Positions 42,414 through 50,546 of a stretch of 64,000 bases of DNA are shown piece by piece (within the stretch, counting starts at the first letter, position 1; the number at the start of each line of letters is the position of its first letter). The notes beneath the pieces are model-generated. The model did no database searches and was not told the origin of the DNA. It was given only the letters and a program-made list of their open reading frames with translations. The position numbers and the translations under genes are program-made. Origin of the DNA: Propionibacteriaceae bacterium UBA6122 (GTDB lineage Bacteria > Actinomycetota > Actinomycetes > Propionibacteriales > Propionibacteriaceae); contig DIVW01000045.1 of assembly GCA_002428365.1 (NCBI GenBank), positions 131,745 through 195,744 of the forward strand, written 5' to 3'.

Positions 42414-43433
42414 TCAGTTGTAGGCGCGAGCGTGGCCGCCGATCAACGAGGTGGCGCCGCCCTCCTCGCCGATCACAACCGGTACCACAACCTCACGCGG
42501 TGGGGAGGCGAGGCCTTGAATGCGCTCCAGCAGCATGGTCGCCGCAGTGACGCCCATCTCGCGAACCGGCAGGTGCGCCTCCAAGACCCCGGTCGGCACC
42601 AGCAGCACCAGCGGCAGGCCACCGAAGGAGACCACGCCAACGGTTGGCGGCAACTTGCCGATATCGGACAGCACTCGGATCACTCCGGCGGCGAGCTTGT
42701 TGTTGGCGGCCAGAATGGCGTCCGGTGGGTTCGGCAGTGACAGCAAGACGTGCGCGGCCTCCTCACCACCAGCGACCGTGTAGCTGGTACGCACCAGCAA
42801 CTCAGGCGGCGGCTCGGTGCCGGTCGCCTCGCGGTAGGTGTTGGCCCAGCCAGCCGCGCGATTGTCGGCGGTCTCGACCCCCTCTGGGCCACTGATGCAG
42901 CCAATTCGGTGGTAGCCAGCCGCCACCAGCATTTGGGCCGCATCGGCCGCTCCGGTGAGGTTGTCGGCGACCACGGCATCTACGGGATAGTTCGGTGCCC
43001 GGCGGTCGACGCACACCACCGGCACGCCGCGCTCCATCGCGATGTCGAGCTTGGAGTCCTTGCTGGCCGGAGCGACGATGATGCCAGCCACCGGATCACT
43101 CACAGCGGCCCGGAGGTAGTCCTGCTCGCGCTGCAGGTCCTCGTCGGTGTTGCAGAGCATGACTGAGTACCCTCCGGCGCGCGCGACATCTTCGACTGCG
43201 CGAGTCATCACGGTGAAGAAAGGGTTCTCGATGTCGGGGATCAGCATGGCGATGATCTCCGAAGAACTGGTGCGCAGCCGGCGGGCGTTGCGATTGGGCA
43301 CGAAGTCCAGTTCTTTGGCCGCCTTACGCACCGCCTCGACTCGATCTGGGGACACCTTGATGCCGTTGAAGACGCGCGAAACTGTGGCAGGCGAAACGCC
43401 GGCCTTTGCTGCCACGTCGTAGATGGTGACCAT
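42414..43433 (-). CDS. LacI-family transcriptional regulator 2
   Basis: This 339-residue repressor has the classical N terminus 'TIYDVAAKAGVSPATVSRVFNG' and hinge 'VPNRNARRLRTSSSEIIAMLIPD', followed by the sugar-binding domain. It is the last gene of the mutarotase-transporter-kinase operon and overlaps the kinase 2 stop by one base (TGATG). The palindrome AGAAATCGATTTCT at the head of that operon is its probable operator. Confidence 0.92.
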   Translation of the reverse strand: MVTIYDVAAKAGVSPATVSRVFNGIKVSPDRVEAVRKAAKELDFVPNRNARRLRTSSSEIIAMLIPDIENPFFTVMTRAVEDVARAGGYSVMLCNTDEDLQREQDYLRAAVSDPVAGIIVAPASKDSKLDIAMERGVPVVCVDRRAPNYPVDAVVADNLTGAADAAQMLVAAGYHRIGCISGPEGVETADNRAAGWANTYREATGTEPPPELLVRTSYTVAGGEEAAHVLLSLPNPPDAILAANNKLAAGVIRVLSDIGKLPPTVGVVSFGGLPLVLLVPTGVLEAHLPVREMGVTAATMLLERIQGLASPPREVVVPVVIGEEGGATSLIGGHARAYN

Positions 43434-44923
43434 CAGACCGTCCGACCTTGAGTTGGGCTGAACCAGGGACGTAACGCCAGGTAGGCATCGGTGAACCGGC
43501 TCAGGTGGGCGGCATGTGAGCGGCTTTCCGTGCCGGGCGCAAACTCCGCGTCCACGGCCGAGAGCCTATTCGCAATGCTGAAATCAGCAAGTCCAAGTCC
43601 AACTAGGCCGGTCACCGCTGCACCGAGGCTGTTGGCCTGGGTGGTGACGCTGCGCCGACGGACCCCGACTCCCCAGATATCGGCCAACAGGCCCAGCCAG
43701 CGCTCTGAGGTCGCACCGCCGCCGATCACATCGATCGGGGCATCCGCGGAGTTGGCCCGTAGCGGGGCCATGCAAAGGGCCAGGCTGTAGCCGACGGCCT
43801 CCAGCACTGCTCGGGTTAGGTGCGGACGGCGGTGGTGCATCCGTAGACCGAGGAAGGCGCCACTGGCGTCCGTATCCCACCAGGGCGAGCGCTCACCGAT
43901 CAGGTAAGGAAGGAAGAACAGCCCCTCGGCTGCCGCCTCCACCTCGGCGGCAGCCCCGATCAACTCCTCAACTTCGGTGGGTAGCTCGCCGAGGGCCTGC
44001 GCGGCCCAGTGCAGCGAGCCGGCACCAGTCTGGGTGGTGGAGGTGGGGGCGAACAGCCCGGGCACGATGTGCCGGAAGGTGAACGAGCGGCGCTCTTCAT
44101 CGAACACTGGGGCGTCGCTGGTCGCCGAATACCAGGCGGAGGTGCCAAGGCAGACATAACCGGCCGAGTCAGTGGAAACGCAGCCAGCGCCCACTGAGGC
44201 CATGGGGCCATCCCCGCCGCCAGCGATGACCTGGGTCTGGGGGTTCAGGCCGAGCTCGGCTGCGGCCGGCGCGCTCAGGGTGCCGAGCACGGTGGTGGAA
44301 TCGACGATCTCCGGCCACAGCTCGGCGTCGACGTCGGCAGCAGCGAGCAGGACATCGGACCAGTGGCCGCCGACCAGGTCATAGGCATCGGTGGAGGAGG
44401 CGTCAGAGTGATCGGTGACCAGCACCCCGGTCAGTCGGTAGTTGAGGTAGTCCTTAGGCATCAACACCTTGGCAACCCGGCGGTAGAGCTCCGGCTCGTT
44501 CTCGCGCAGCCACATCAGTTTGGGTAGCGGGTAGGTGGCGCCAAGGCGGTGCCCGGTTAGCCGATAGGCGGCCTCGTCGCCGAAGCGTTCGGCCAGTGCC
44601 GCTGCCTGCGGTTTGGCCCGTTGGTCGGACCAGATCATCGCCGGACGGACGGGGGCGCCGGCGGCGTCCACGGTGACCAGGCCCATCATCTGGCCGCTAA
44701 CGCAGAGCGCCAGGATTTCACCAGCTGGAGTGCCGGTGGTCGCCAGCAGTTGCCGGGTTGCCGCGACGACGGCCGTCCACCAGTCCTGGGGGTCTTGTTC
44801 ACTGGTGGTGTCGGCGGCGTAGCGCGTCGGGTAGCCGACCGTCACCGCCGCGATCAGGTTGCCCTGGACGTCGTGCAGTGAGGCCTTGTTACCGGAGGTG
44901 CCCAGGTCATGTGCGATCAGCAT
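43433..44923 (-). CDS. FGGY-family carbohydrate kinase 2 (xylulokinase-like)
   Basis: This 496-residue kinase has 'MLIAHDLGTSGNKASLHD' at its N terminus, 'CVSGQMMGLVTVD', 'AMIWSDQRA', and the C-terminal 'DVIGGGATSERWLGLLADI' adenosine motif. It follows the ribose-type transporter genes after a terminator-like hairpin and precedes LacI 2. It would phosphorylate the imported sugar or the ketose derived from it. Confidence 0.9.
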   Translation of the reverse strand: MLIAHDLGTSGNKASLHDVQGNLIAAVTVGYPTRYAADTTSEQDPQDWWTAVVAATRQLLATTGTPAGEILALCVSGQMMGLVTVDAAGAPVRPAMIWSDQRAKPQAAALAERFGDEAAYRLTGHRLGATYPLPKLMWLRENEPELYRRVAKVLMPKDYLNYRLTGVLVTDHSDASSTDAYDLVGGHWSDVLLAAADVDAELWPEIVDSTTVLGTLSAPAAAELGLNPQTQVIAGGGDGPMASVGAGCVSTDSAGYVCLGTSAWYSATSDAPVFDEERRSFTFRHIVPGLFAPTSTTQTGAGSLHWAAQALGELPTEVEELIGAAAEVEAAAEGLFFLPYLIGERSPWWDTDASGAFLGLRMHHRRPHLTRAVLEAVGYSLALCMAPLRANSADAPIDVIGGGATSERWLGLLADIWGVGVRRRSVTTQANSLGAAVTGLVGLGLADFSIANRLSAVDAEFAPGTESRSHAAHLSRFTDAYLALRPWFSPTQGRTV

Positions 44924-44946
44924 TGGTGAGCCTTCGCTGGATGAGA

Positions 44947-44978
44947 GTGGGGGCGGTCCCGTTGGAGACCGCCCCCAC
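44947..44978 (-). terminator. Hairpin between rbsB-like gene and kinase 2
   Basis: GTGGGGGCGGTC and GACCGCCCCCAC form a perfect 12-bp stem with an 8-nt loop. No T-run follows on the minus strand, so it may attenuate or protect mRNA ends rather than stop all transcription. Confidence 0.75.
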
Positions 44979-45016
44979 CGTGGTGTGGCTTCAGCTAGCT
45001 AGCCAGCTGTCGAGGA

Positions 45017-45997
45017 TCACTTGTACAGAACAGCCTGGATCTTCGCTTCATTGATGTTGGTCTTGTCGTACCAGTAGTAGCCGGTGTCGACGACCTTGGG
45101 CAGGGTCTCACCCTTGAGGGCCTTGACTGCGTTGGCGACAACCTGCTCGCCAATGCCGACCGGGTTCTGGGTGATGGCGCCAGCCATGGTGCCATCGTTG
45201 ATCGCCGCGATCTGGTCAGAGCCGGAGTCGAAGCCGATCAGCACGAGCTTGCCATCGACGCCCTTCTCCTTGGCTGCCTTGATGCCACCGATCGCGGTGC
45301 CCTCGTTGGCCAGGAAGATGCCCTTGAGGTCCTTGTTGGCCTCGATGATCGAGGACGCGATGTCGGCGCTGATGTTCGGGTCGCCCTTGCCGTACTGCGG
45401 CTCAAGAACCTTCACGTCCGGGCAGGTCGCCTTCATGCCTTCAATGAAGCCATCGCGGCGATCCTGGCCAGTCCGGGAGGTCTGGTCATGGACCATGACG
45501 CCCACGGTGCCAGCCGAACCAATCAGGGTGCACATGTGCTTGGCGGCCTCAGCAGCGGCAGCCTTGTTGTCGGTGGCAGCGGTCGTCACCGGGATGTCGG
45601 AGTCGACGCCGGAGTCGAAAGCGATGACCGGGATGTTGGCATCCTTGAACTGCTGCAGGACCGGCGCTGCGGCCTTGCTGTCCAGAGCGGCGAAGCCGAG
45701 CGCGGCTGGCTTCTTCGCCAGAGCGTTGGTCAGCATCGTCATCTGGTTCTCAACCTCAGACTCGCTCGCGGGGCCCTCGAAAGTAATCTCGACCCCATCC
45801 TTTGCCGCCTGCTGCTCCGCGCCCTTCTTGACGGCTTGCCAGAACTGGTGCTGGAAACCCTTCGAGATGATTGCGATGTACGGCTTGGCGGCACCCGACG
45901 CACCGCCGGAGGCAGCTGGCGTGCCGGTTGAACAGGCCGCCAGGGACATCGAGGCTGCTACGCCGAAGGCGACGAGCCCCATAGAAATCTTCCGCAT
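45017..45997 (-). CDS. Sugar ABC transporter substrate-binding lipoprotein
   Basis: This 326-residue lipoprotein binds a sugar outside the membrane. It has a short signal sequence and lipobox 'LAAC' (Cys22), a Ser/Gly/Ala-rich linker, then the ribose-binding-type fold with 'IAIISKGFQHQFWQAVKKGAEQ' and 'PVIAFDSGVDSD'. It matches the RbsB/XylF class that serves RbsA/RbsC-type transporters. The ligand is unknown; the FucU gene in the operon points to an aldose. Confidence 0.92.
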   Translation of the reverse strand: MRKISMGLVAFGVAASMSLAACSTGTPAASGGASGAAKPYIAIISKGFQHQFWQAVKKGAEQQAAKDGVEITFEGPASESEVENQMTMLTNALAKKPAALGFAALDSKAAAPVLQQFKDANIPVIAFDSGVDSDIPVTTAATDNKAAAAEAAKHMCTLIGSAGTVGVMVHDQTSRTGQDRRDGFIEGMKATCPDVKVLEPQYGKGDPNISADIASSIIEANKDLKGIFLANEGTAIGGIKAAKEKGVDGKLVLIGFDSGSDQIAAINDGTMAGAITQNPVGIGEQVVANAVKALKGETLPKVVDTGYYWYDKTNINEAKIQAVLYK

Positions 45998-46058
45998 CTG
46001 ATTCTCCTTCGTTGGTTTGTTGCGGGAGTGCTGGTGTTGCGGGGGTGGTGCTTAGGGG

Positions 46059-47072
46059 TTAGGTGGTGGCGGCCTGGCGAGCGCGGAACTGGTCGATGAA
46101 GACCACGACCAGGATCACCAAGCCGAGGATGACGTTCTGCCATTCCTGGCGGACCGACATGATTTGGAGGCCGTTGTTGATCACCGCGATGATCAACGCA
46201 CCGATCACGGTGCCGACGATGGTGCCCTTGCCTCCAGAAAGGGAGGTGCCGCCGATCACCACGGCCGCGATGGCCTGGAGTTCGTAACCGGCGCCGGTGG
46301 AAGGCTGGGCCGAGCCCAGCCGGGCGGAGATCATCACCCCGGCCAGGCCGGTGAAAAGGCCAGCTACGGCGTAGATGATCATCGTCCACTTTTTCGTGTT
46401 GATGCCGGACAGAGCGGTGGCCTCTTCATTGCTGCCGATCGAAATGTCGTAGCGGCCGAGCAGGGTCTTGTTCAGCAGGATGAAGGCGACCACCGCGGCC
46501 AGGGCGAACACCAATACGGCGTTCGGTAAGCCCGGAACCAACTTGCCGGTGGACAACCACAGGTAGGCGGAGAAATTCTCCGGGTCGAAGTAGATCGGGG
46601 CAGCGTTGGAGATAACCAGGGCCAGGCCCTGGGCCACCAGCATCATGGCCAGCGTGGCGATGAACGGCGGCAGCCCAAAGACGGCGACGTTGACGCCGTT
46701 GATCAGGCCGATCAGTGCGCCGAACAGGAGCGTCATGATGACCCCGAGCCAGATCGGGATGTGCCAGTTCACGATGAAGGTGGCTGCCATCACCGCGGTC
46801 AAGGTCATGCCGGTGCCGACTGAGAGGTCAATGCCGCTGGTGATGATGACCAGCGTCACGCCCAAGGCCAACAGACCGACCACCGTGGCGGAGAACAAGA
46901 TGGCGGTGACATTGGACCAGGACGGGAAGATCTGCGGCCGGGCGATGGAGAACACGATGAAGATCAGCACCAAGCCAGCCAGAGCAAAGAGCTGTTGGAC
47001 GCGCTCACGCCAACCGCCGGTCTTTTCGGCGACGGCGAGCACCGCCGCCGGCGGGTTCGTCTTGGTGGACAT
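46059..47072 (-). CDS. Sugar ABC transporter permease (RbsC type)
   Basis: This 337-residue integral membrane protein is of the branched ribose/xylose permease family: about 8-10 helices and the conserved cytoplasmic loop 'GSNEEATALSGINTKKWTMIIY'. It also has 'GIDLSVGTGMTLTAVM'. Its ATG overlaps the ATPase stop by one base (TGATG). Confidence 0.94.
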   Translation of the reverse strand: MSTKTNPPAAVLAVAEKTGGWRERVQQLFALAGLVLIFIVFSIARPQIFPSWSNVTAILFSATVVGLLALGVTLVIITSGIDLSVGTGMTLTAVMAATFIVNWHIPIWLGVIMTLLFGALIGLINGVNVAVFGLPPFIATLAMMLVAQGLALVISNAAPIYFDPENFSAYLWLSTGKLVPGLPNAVLVFALAAVVAFILLNKTLLGRYDISIGSNEEATALSGINTKKWTMIIYAVAGLFTGLAGVMISARLGSAQPSTGAGYELQAIAAVVIGGTSLSGGKGTIVGTVIGALIIAVINNGLQIMSVRQEWQNVILGLVILVVVFIDQFRARQAATT

Positions 47073-48646
47073 CAGATTCCTGCTTTCTCGGTCTTGGTGG
47101 TAACCGCATCGTCGCGGTGAGTGGCTAGGCGCATGATCGTTTCCTGAGTTGCCTCGGCCGCCGACAAAATGCCGGTGATGCGGCCGTCGGCCATGACGAC
47201 CACCCGGTGGGACATGCGAAGGATCTCCGGGAGTTCGGAGGAGATCATGATGATCGACTTGCCCTGACTGGCCAGCTTGTTGAGGAGCTGGTAGATCTCC
47301 TCCTTGGCGCCAACGTCGATGCCTCGGGTGGGCTCATCGAAAATCAGGATGTCGCAGTCCTTGACCAGCCAGCGGGCAATGATCGCCTTCTGCTGATTGC
47401 CGCCGGACAGGTACTTCACCAGCTGGTTGACATCGGGGGTCTTGATGCTGAGCAGCTTTCGAGCAGCTTCGGCAGCCTCGATGATTGCCTTGTTGCGGAG
47501 GAACCCGAACCGGGTGAAGCGTTCGCTCAGCGAGCTGACAGCGATGTTGTGTGACACCGGCAAACTGAGCATCAACCCCATCCGCTTGCGGTCTTCGGAG
47601 AGGTAGCCGATTCCGTGGTGGGCCGCCTGGGCCGGATTGCTGATCGTCACCCGGTTCCCGTTGAGGATCACGTCGGCACTGGTCACCGGATCGGCTCCGA
47701 CGATCGCTCGGGCGACTTCGGTGCGGCCGGCGCCCATCAGCCCGGCGAAGCCGAGGACTTCACCGCGGTGCAGGTCGAAGGCCACGTCCTGGAGCAGGGC
47801 CTTGGTGGAGAGGTCGGAGACACTCAGCACGATCGGACGGTCATCGCGCACGCCCTCTGGCCGCGCCTCGGTGTTGATCGATCGCCCGACCATCTTTGAG
47901 ATCACCTGGTCCAGGCTGGTCTCTGCCATCGGCATGGTGTCGATGTAGTGACCGTCGCGGATCACCGTGATCCGATCGGCGATCCGTTTCAGCTCAGCCA
48001 TCCGGTGGGAGATGTAGACCACCCCGGTCTGCGGGGTGATGAACCGCCGGATCAGTTCATGGAGCTGATCCACCTCGGCCTCATTCAGCGCCGCTGTGGG
48101 CTCGTCCATGATCAGCACCTTGGTGGAGGAGAAGCTGAGCGCCTTGGCGATCTCGACCATCTGCTGCTTGGCCACCGGGAGGCTGGAAACTGGGGCCTTG
48201 GCATCAATGTGCATGCCGAGCTGGCTGAGCAGTTCCCTGGTCTTCTGTACCTGGGCGCCGGGCTGAGTGAAGAATCCGCCGGTCACCGGTTCGCGACCCA
48301 GCCAGATGTTCTCGGCGACGGTCAGGTGCGGCACCAGGTTCAACTCCTGATGGATGATCGCCAGCCCGGCCTCCTGGGCCTCCTTTGGGCTGGTCACCTG
48401 CAGCGGCTGGCCGTCCAGCCAGAAGTCGCCGGCTTCACGGGTGTAGATCCCGGTGAGCAGCTTCATCAGAGTGGATTTGCCGGCACCGTTCTCGCCGACC
48501 AGGCCGAGCACCTCGCCGCGACGCAGGTCCAGGCGCATGTCCTCCAGGGCTTTGACGCCGGGGAAGCTCTTTTCCACGCCCTCAACCTGAAGGAGCAGTT
48601 CGGCGTTGTGGGCTCCGGTGGCCGCAGCAGTCTCGGTGGTGGTCAT
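47072..48646 (-). CDS. Sugar ABC transporter ATPase (RbsA type)
   Basis: This 524-residue protein fuses two nucleotide-binding domains. The first has Walker A 'GENGAGKST', 'LPVAKQQMVEIAKAL' and Walker B 'VLIMDEPTAAL'. The second has a degenerate Walker A ('GLMGAGRTE'), 'LSGGNQQKAIIARWL' and 'ILIFDEPTRGIDVG'. This asymmetric pair is typical of RbsA/XylG/MglA. It lies between fucU and the permease with 1-4 bp overlaps. Confidence 0.95.
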   Translation of the reverse strand: MTTTETAAATGAHNAELLLQVEGVEKSFPGVKALEDMRLDLRRGEVLGLVGENGAGKSTLMKLLTGIYTREAGDFWLDGQPLQVTSPKEAQEAGLAIIHQELNLVPHLTVAENIWLGREPVTGGFFTQPGAQVQKTRELLSQLGMHIDAKAPVSSLPVAKQQMVEIAKALSFSSTKVLIMDEPTAALNEAEVDQLHELIRRFITPQTGVVYISHRMAELKRIADRITVIRDGHYIDTMPMAETSLDQVISKMVGRSINTEARPEGVRDDRPIVLSVSDLSTKALLQDVAFDLHRGEVLGFAGLMGAGRTEVARAIVGADPVTSADVILNGNRVTISNPAQAAHHGIGYLSEDRKRMGLMLSLPVSHNIAVSSLSERFTRFGFLRNKAIIEAAEAARKLLSIKTPDVNQLVKYLSGGNQQKAIIARWLVKDCDILIFDEPTRGIDVGAKEEIYQLLNKLASQGKSIIMISSELPEILRMSHRVVVMADGRITGILSAAEATQETIMRLATHRDDAVTTKTEKAGI

Positions 48647-49065
48647 GATGGCTGCACCGGGGTGACGCCCTTGCGGAAGATGGCGTTGCCGTAGATCCGA
48701 ACCTCGCCGGTGCGGATGATCAGTTCGGCCTTGGCAGCCAGGTCGTAGAACGCGAACCGCTCCACCATCTCCACATCGGCAGGGGTCAGACCAGCAGCCG
48801 CGATGAGCTCGGTCTGCACCGGAAGGATGCCGTCTGGGGCGTCCATTAGTGCCAACGGGGTCTGGTGGGCATCGGGAACCATCACCGAGCGAATCGCCTG
48901 CAGAACCCGTGGGGAACTGATCCCCGGCAGGTCAATCAGGGTCTTCTTGGCCAACGCGGATGCCGTGAAATGGGCGTCCGCAATGACCACTGCGTCACCG
49001 TGTCCCATCTCGTCCAGCGCCATCAGCAGCCGCCCGGTGAGCAACGGATCCAGATTGAGCAGCAT
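48643..49065 (-). CDS. fucU: FucU/RbsD-family sugar mutarotase
   Basis: FucU interconverts anomers of L-fucose (and RbsD those of ribose) as sugars enter the cell. The 140-residue protein has the family start 'MLLNLDPLLTGRLLMALDEMGHGDAVVIADAHF' split over conserved strands, with the catalytic His in 'GHGD', and the C-terminal 'RTGEVRIYGNAIFRKG'. It matches FucU better than RbsD in length and the 'DAHF' motif. GGAGG lies 5 nt before the ATG at 49065. It is the first gene of the transporter operon. Confidence 0.88.
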   Translation of the reverse strand: MLLNLDPLLTGRLLMALDEMGHGDAVVIADAHFTASALAKKTLIDLPGISSPRVLQAIRSVMVPDAHQTPLALMDAPDGILPVQTELIAAAGLTPADVEMVERFAFYDLAAKAELIIRTGEVRIYGNAIFRKGVTPVQPS

Positions 49066-49080
49066 CATTGCCTCCATCTG

Positions 49081-49094
49081 AGAAATCGATTTCT
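49081..49094. promoter_or_regulatory. Palindromic LacI-type operator of the transporter operon
   Basis: AGAAATCGATTTCT is a perfect 14-bp palindrome lying just downstream of a -10-like TAGCAT (49097-49102, minus strand) and upstream of fucU. Its sequence differs from the O1-O3 set at 39.4-39.6 kb, which suggests that LacI 2 recognises it. It could also affect the divergent PHP operon. Confidence 0.75.
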
Positions 49095-49173
49095 GTATGC
49101 TAGGCAGAGTAGCCCGAAGTTGTCTGCTGGAACCAGCGAATCGTGACAATTTCGAGACCGAAGGGAGTCGACG

Positions 49174-49362
49174 GTGACCGGATTTGAGCTCACCAGGAGT
49201 GGTGGTGGCGCTGGTCGCTGGCGCCAATTTGCCCTCCGGCATCGCCCGGGGTGCGAGCTTGTACTTACTGCGGCCGACCCGGGCGGACGGGTCGATGCTG
49301 GGTCACTGACGCTCGCCGAACTCTGGGGCTGCGGCCACCCAAGTCGCCTAGGAGGCCGCTGA
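49174..49362 (+). CDS. Small ORF coupled to the PHP-domain gene
   Basis: This 62-residue frame starts with GTG, with AAGGGAG 6 nt upstream, and its TGA overlaps the ATG of the PHP gene by one base (TGATG). I do not recognise the product. It is Gly/Arg-rich at the start and has one Cys near the middle and one near the end. It may be a real small protein or a coupling leader. Its placement first in the divergent operon supports real translation. Confidence 0.4.
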   Translation: MTGFELTRSGGGAGRWRQFALRHRPGCELVLTAADPGGRVDAGSLTLAELWGCGHPSRLGGR

Positions 49363-50546
49363 TGTTGAGCCAGGCCAGCGGCGAAACCCAGGCCCTGCCG
49401 GTGGTGAACACCCACGTTCACTTCCCGCCGAACTTCTCCGCCTTCGCCACGGTGGCCGAGGCCGTGAGCGCGGCGACCAATCAGGGCGCCCGGGCCATCG
49501 GCATCTCCAATTTCTTCGACCAGCAGGTCTACGCCGCTTTCGCTGAGCAAGCGAGGGCAGCTGGCGTCCGGCCGCTCTACGGGCTGGAGTTCATCACCTT
49601 GATCGACGAACTCGCCGCCGCCGGGGTTCGGATCAATGACCCGGCGAATCCGGGCCGGATGTACCTGTGCGGCAAGGGGATCGCGCCGTTCAAGCAGAAG
49701 GCGACTGCCGCGGCGGCCATCGCCACCCAGATACGTGCCGGCAATGACGAGCGGGCCGCCAGGATGGTCGCCCAACTGGCGGCGTGGTTCGCCGAGTGCG
49801 GCCTGGATACCGGGCTGAACGCAGACGTAATCGCGGCCAAGGTCGCCGACCGGGCCGGAGTTCGCCTGAGTTGGGTCTCGCTGCAGGAGCGGCACGTGGC
49901 GATGGCTTTCCAGGAGGAGCTCGCAGCCTTGGCCCAGTCCGAGCGGGAGGACGTGCTGGAGCGTGCCTACGGCGGTCCGAGCGAGGTTGACACCGCCGAT
50001 GCGGTCGCGCTGCAGGGCGAGCTGCGCTCGCGCCTGATCAAGGCAGGCACCCCGGGTTTCGTCCCCGAAGTGCCGCTGAGTTTTGCCGACGCCTACGCCT
50101 ACGTGCTCGCCATGGACGGCATTCCCACCTATCCGACCCTGGCTGACGGTGTAGACCCGGTCTGCCCGTTCGAGGCCTCGCCGACGGAGTTGGCCGGCCA
50201 GTTGCGGCGCCGGGGCATCCACGCCGCGGAGTTGATCCCGAACCGGAATACCAGCACCGCGGTCGATGCCTATATCCGGGCGTTCACCGCTGCTGGAATG
50301 ATCGTGATGGGTGGCACCGAGCACAACACCCTGGACAAGATTCCGCTCGACGTCGCCTGCACCGACGGGCCAGTCTCCGACTACGCCCGGCTGGCCTTCT
50401 GGGAGGGCACCTGCGTAGTCGCGGCCCATCAGCATTTGGTGGCCGGCGGCCGTCCGGGCTTCGTGGTGGGCAGTGGCGCCCGCAGCGAAGTTGGCGTGGC
50501 GGAGTTGATCGAGCTTGGAGCCCAACTGATCAAGGAGGAACAGTGA
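49362..50546 (+). CDS. PHP-domain hydrolase-like protein
   Basis: This 394-residue protein shows the metal-binding start of the PHP/amidohydrolase-like barrel: 'VVNTHVHFPPNF' near residue 15, 'ISNFFDQQVY' and 'YGLEFITL' in the first 70 residues, and 'MGGTEHNTLDK' near residue 318. Such enzymes usually hydrolyse phosphoesters or C-N bonds using a two- or three-metal centre. It is longer than simple PHP phosphatases (about 280 residues) owing to a helical middle region. AGGAGG precedes the ATG. The gene is followed, with a GTGA overlap, by the SDR. I infer a step in sugar breakdown; the substrate is unknown. Confidence 0.68.
   Translation: MLSQASGETQALPVVNTHVHFPPNFSAFATVAEAVSAATNQGARAIGISNFFDQQVYAAFAEQARAAGVRPLYGLEFITLIDELAAAGVRINDPANPGRMYLCGKGIAPFKQKATAAAAIATQIRAGNDERAARMVAQLAAWFAECGLDTGLNADVIAAKVADRAGVRLSWVSLQERHVAMAFQEELAALAQSEREDVLERAYGGPSEVDTADAVALQGELRSRLIKAGTPGFVPEVPLSFADAYAYVLAMDGIPTYPTLADGVDPVCPFEASPTELAGQLRRRGIHAAELIPNRNTSTAVDAYIRAFTAAGMIVMGGTEHNTLDKIPLDVACTDGPVSDYARLAFWEGTCVVAAHQHLVAGGRPGFVVGSGARSEVGVAELIELGAQLIKEEQ

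Noticed and set aside
49065..50525. Long minus-strand frame opposite the PHP gene (486 codons)
   Set aside because: Low-complexity His/Gly/Arg-rich translation with no motif; the plus-strand PHP frame has a strong ribosome binding site and metal-site motifs.
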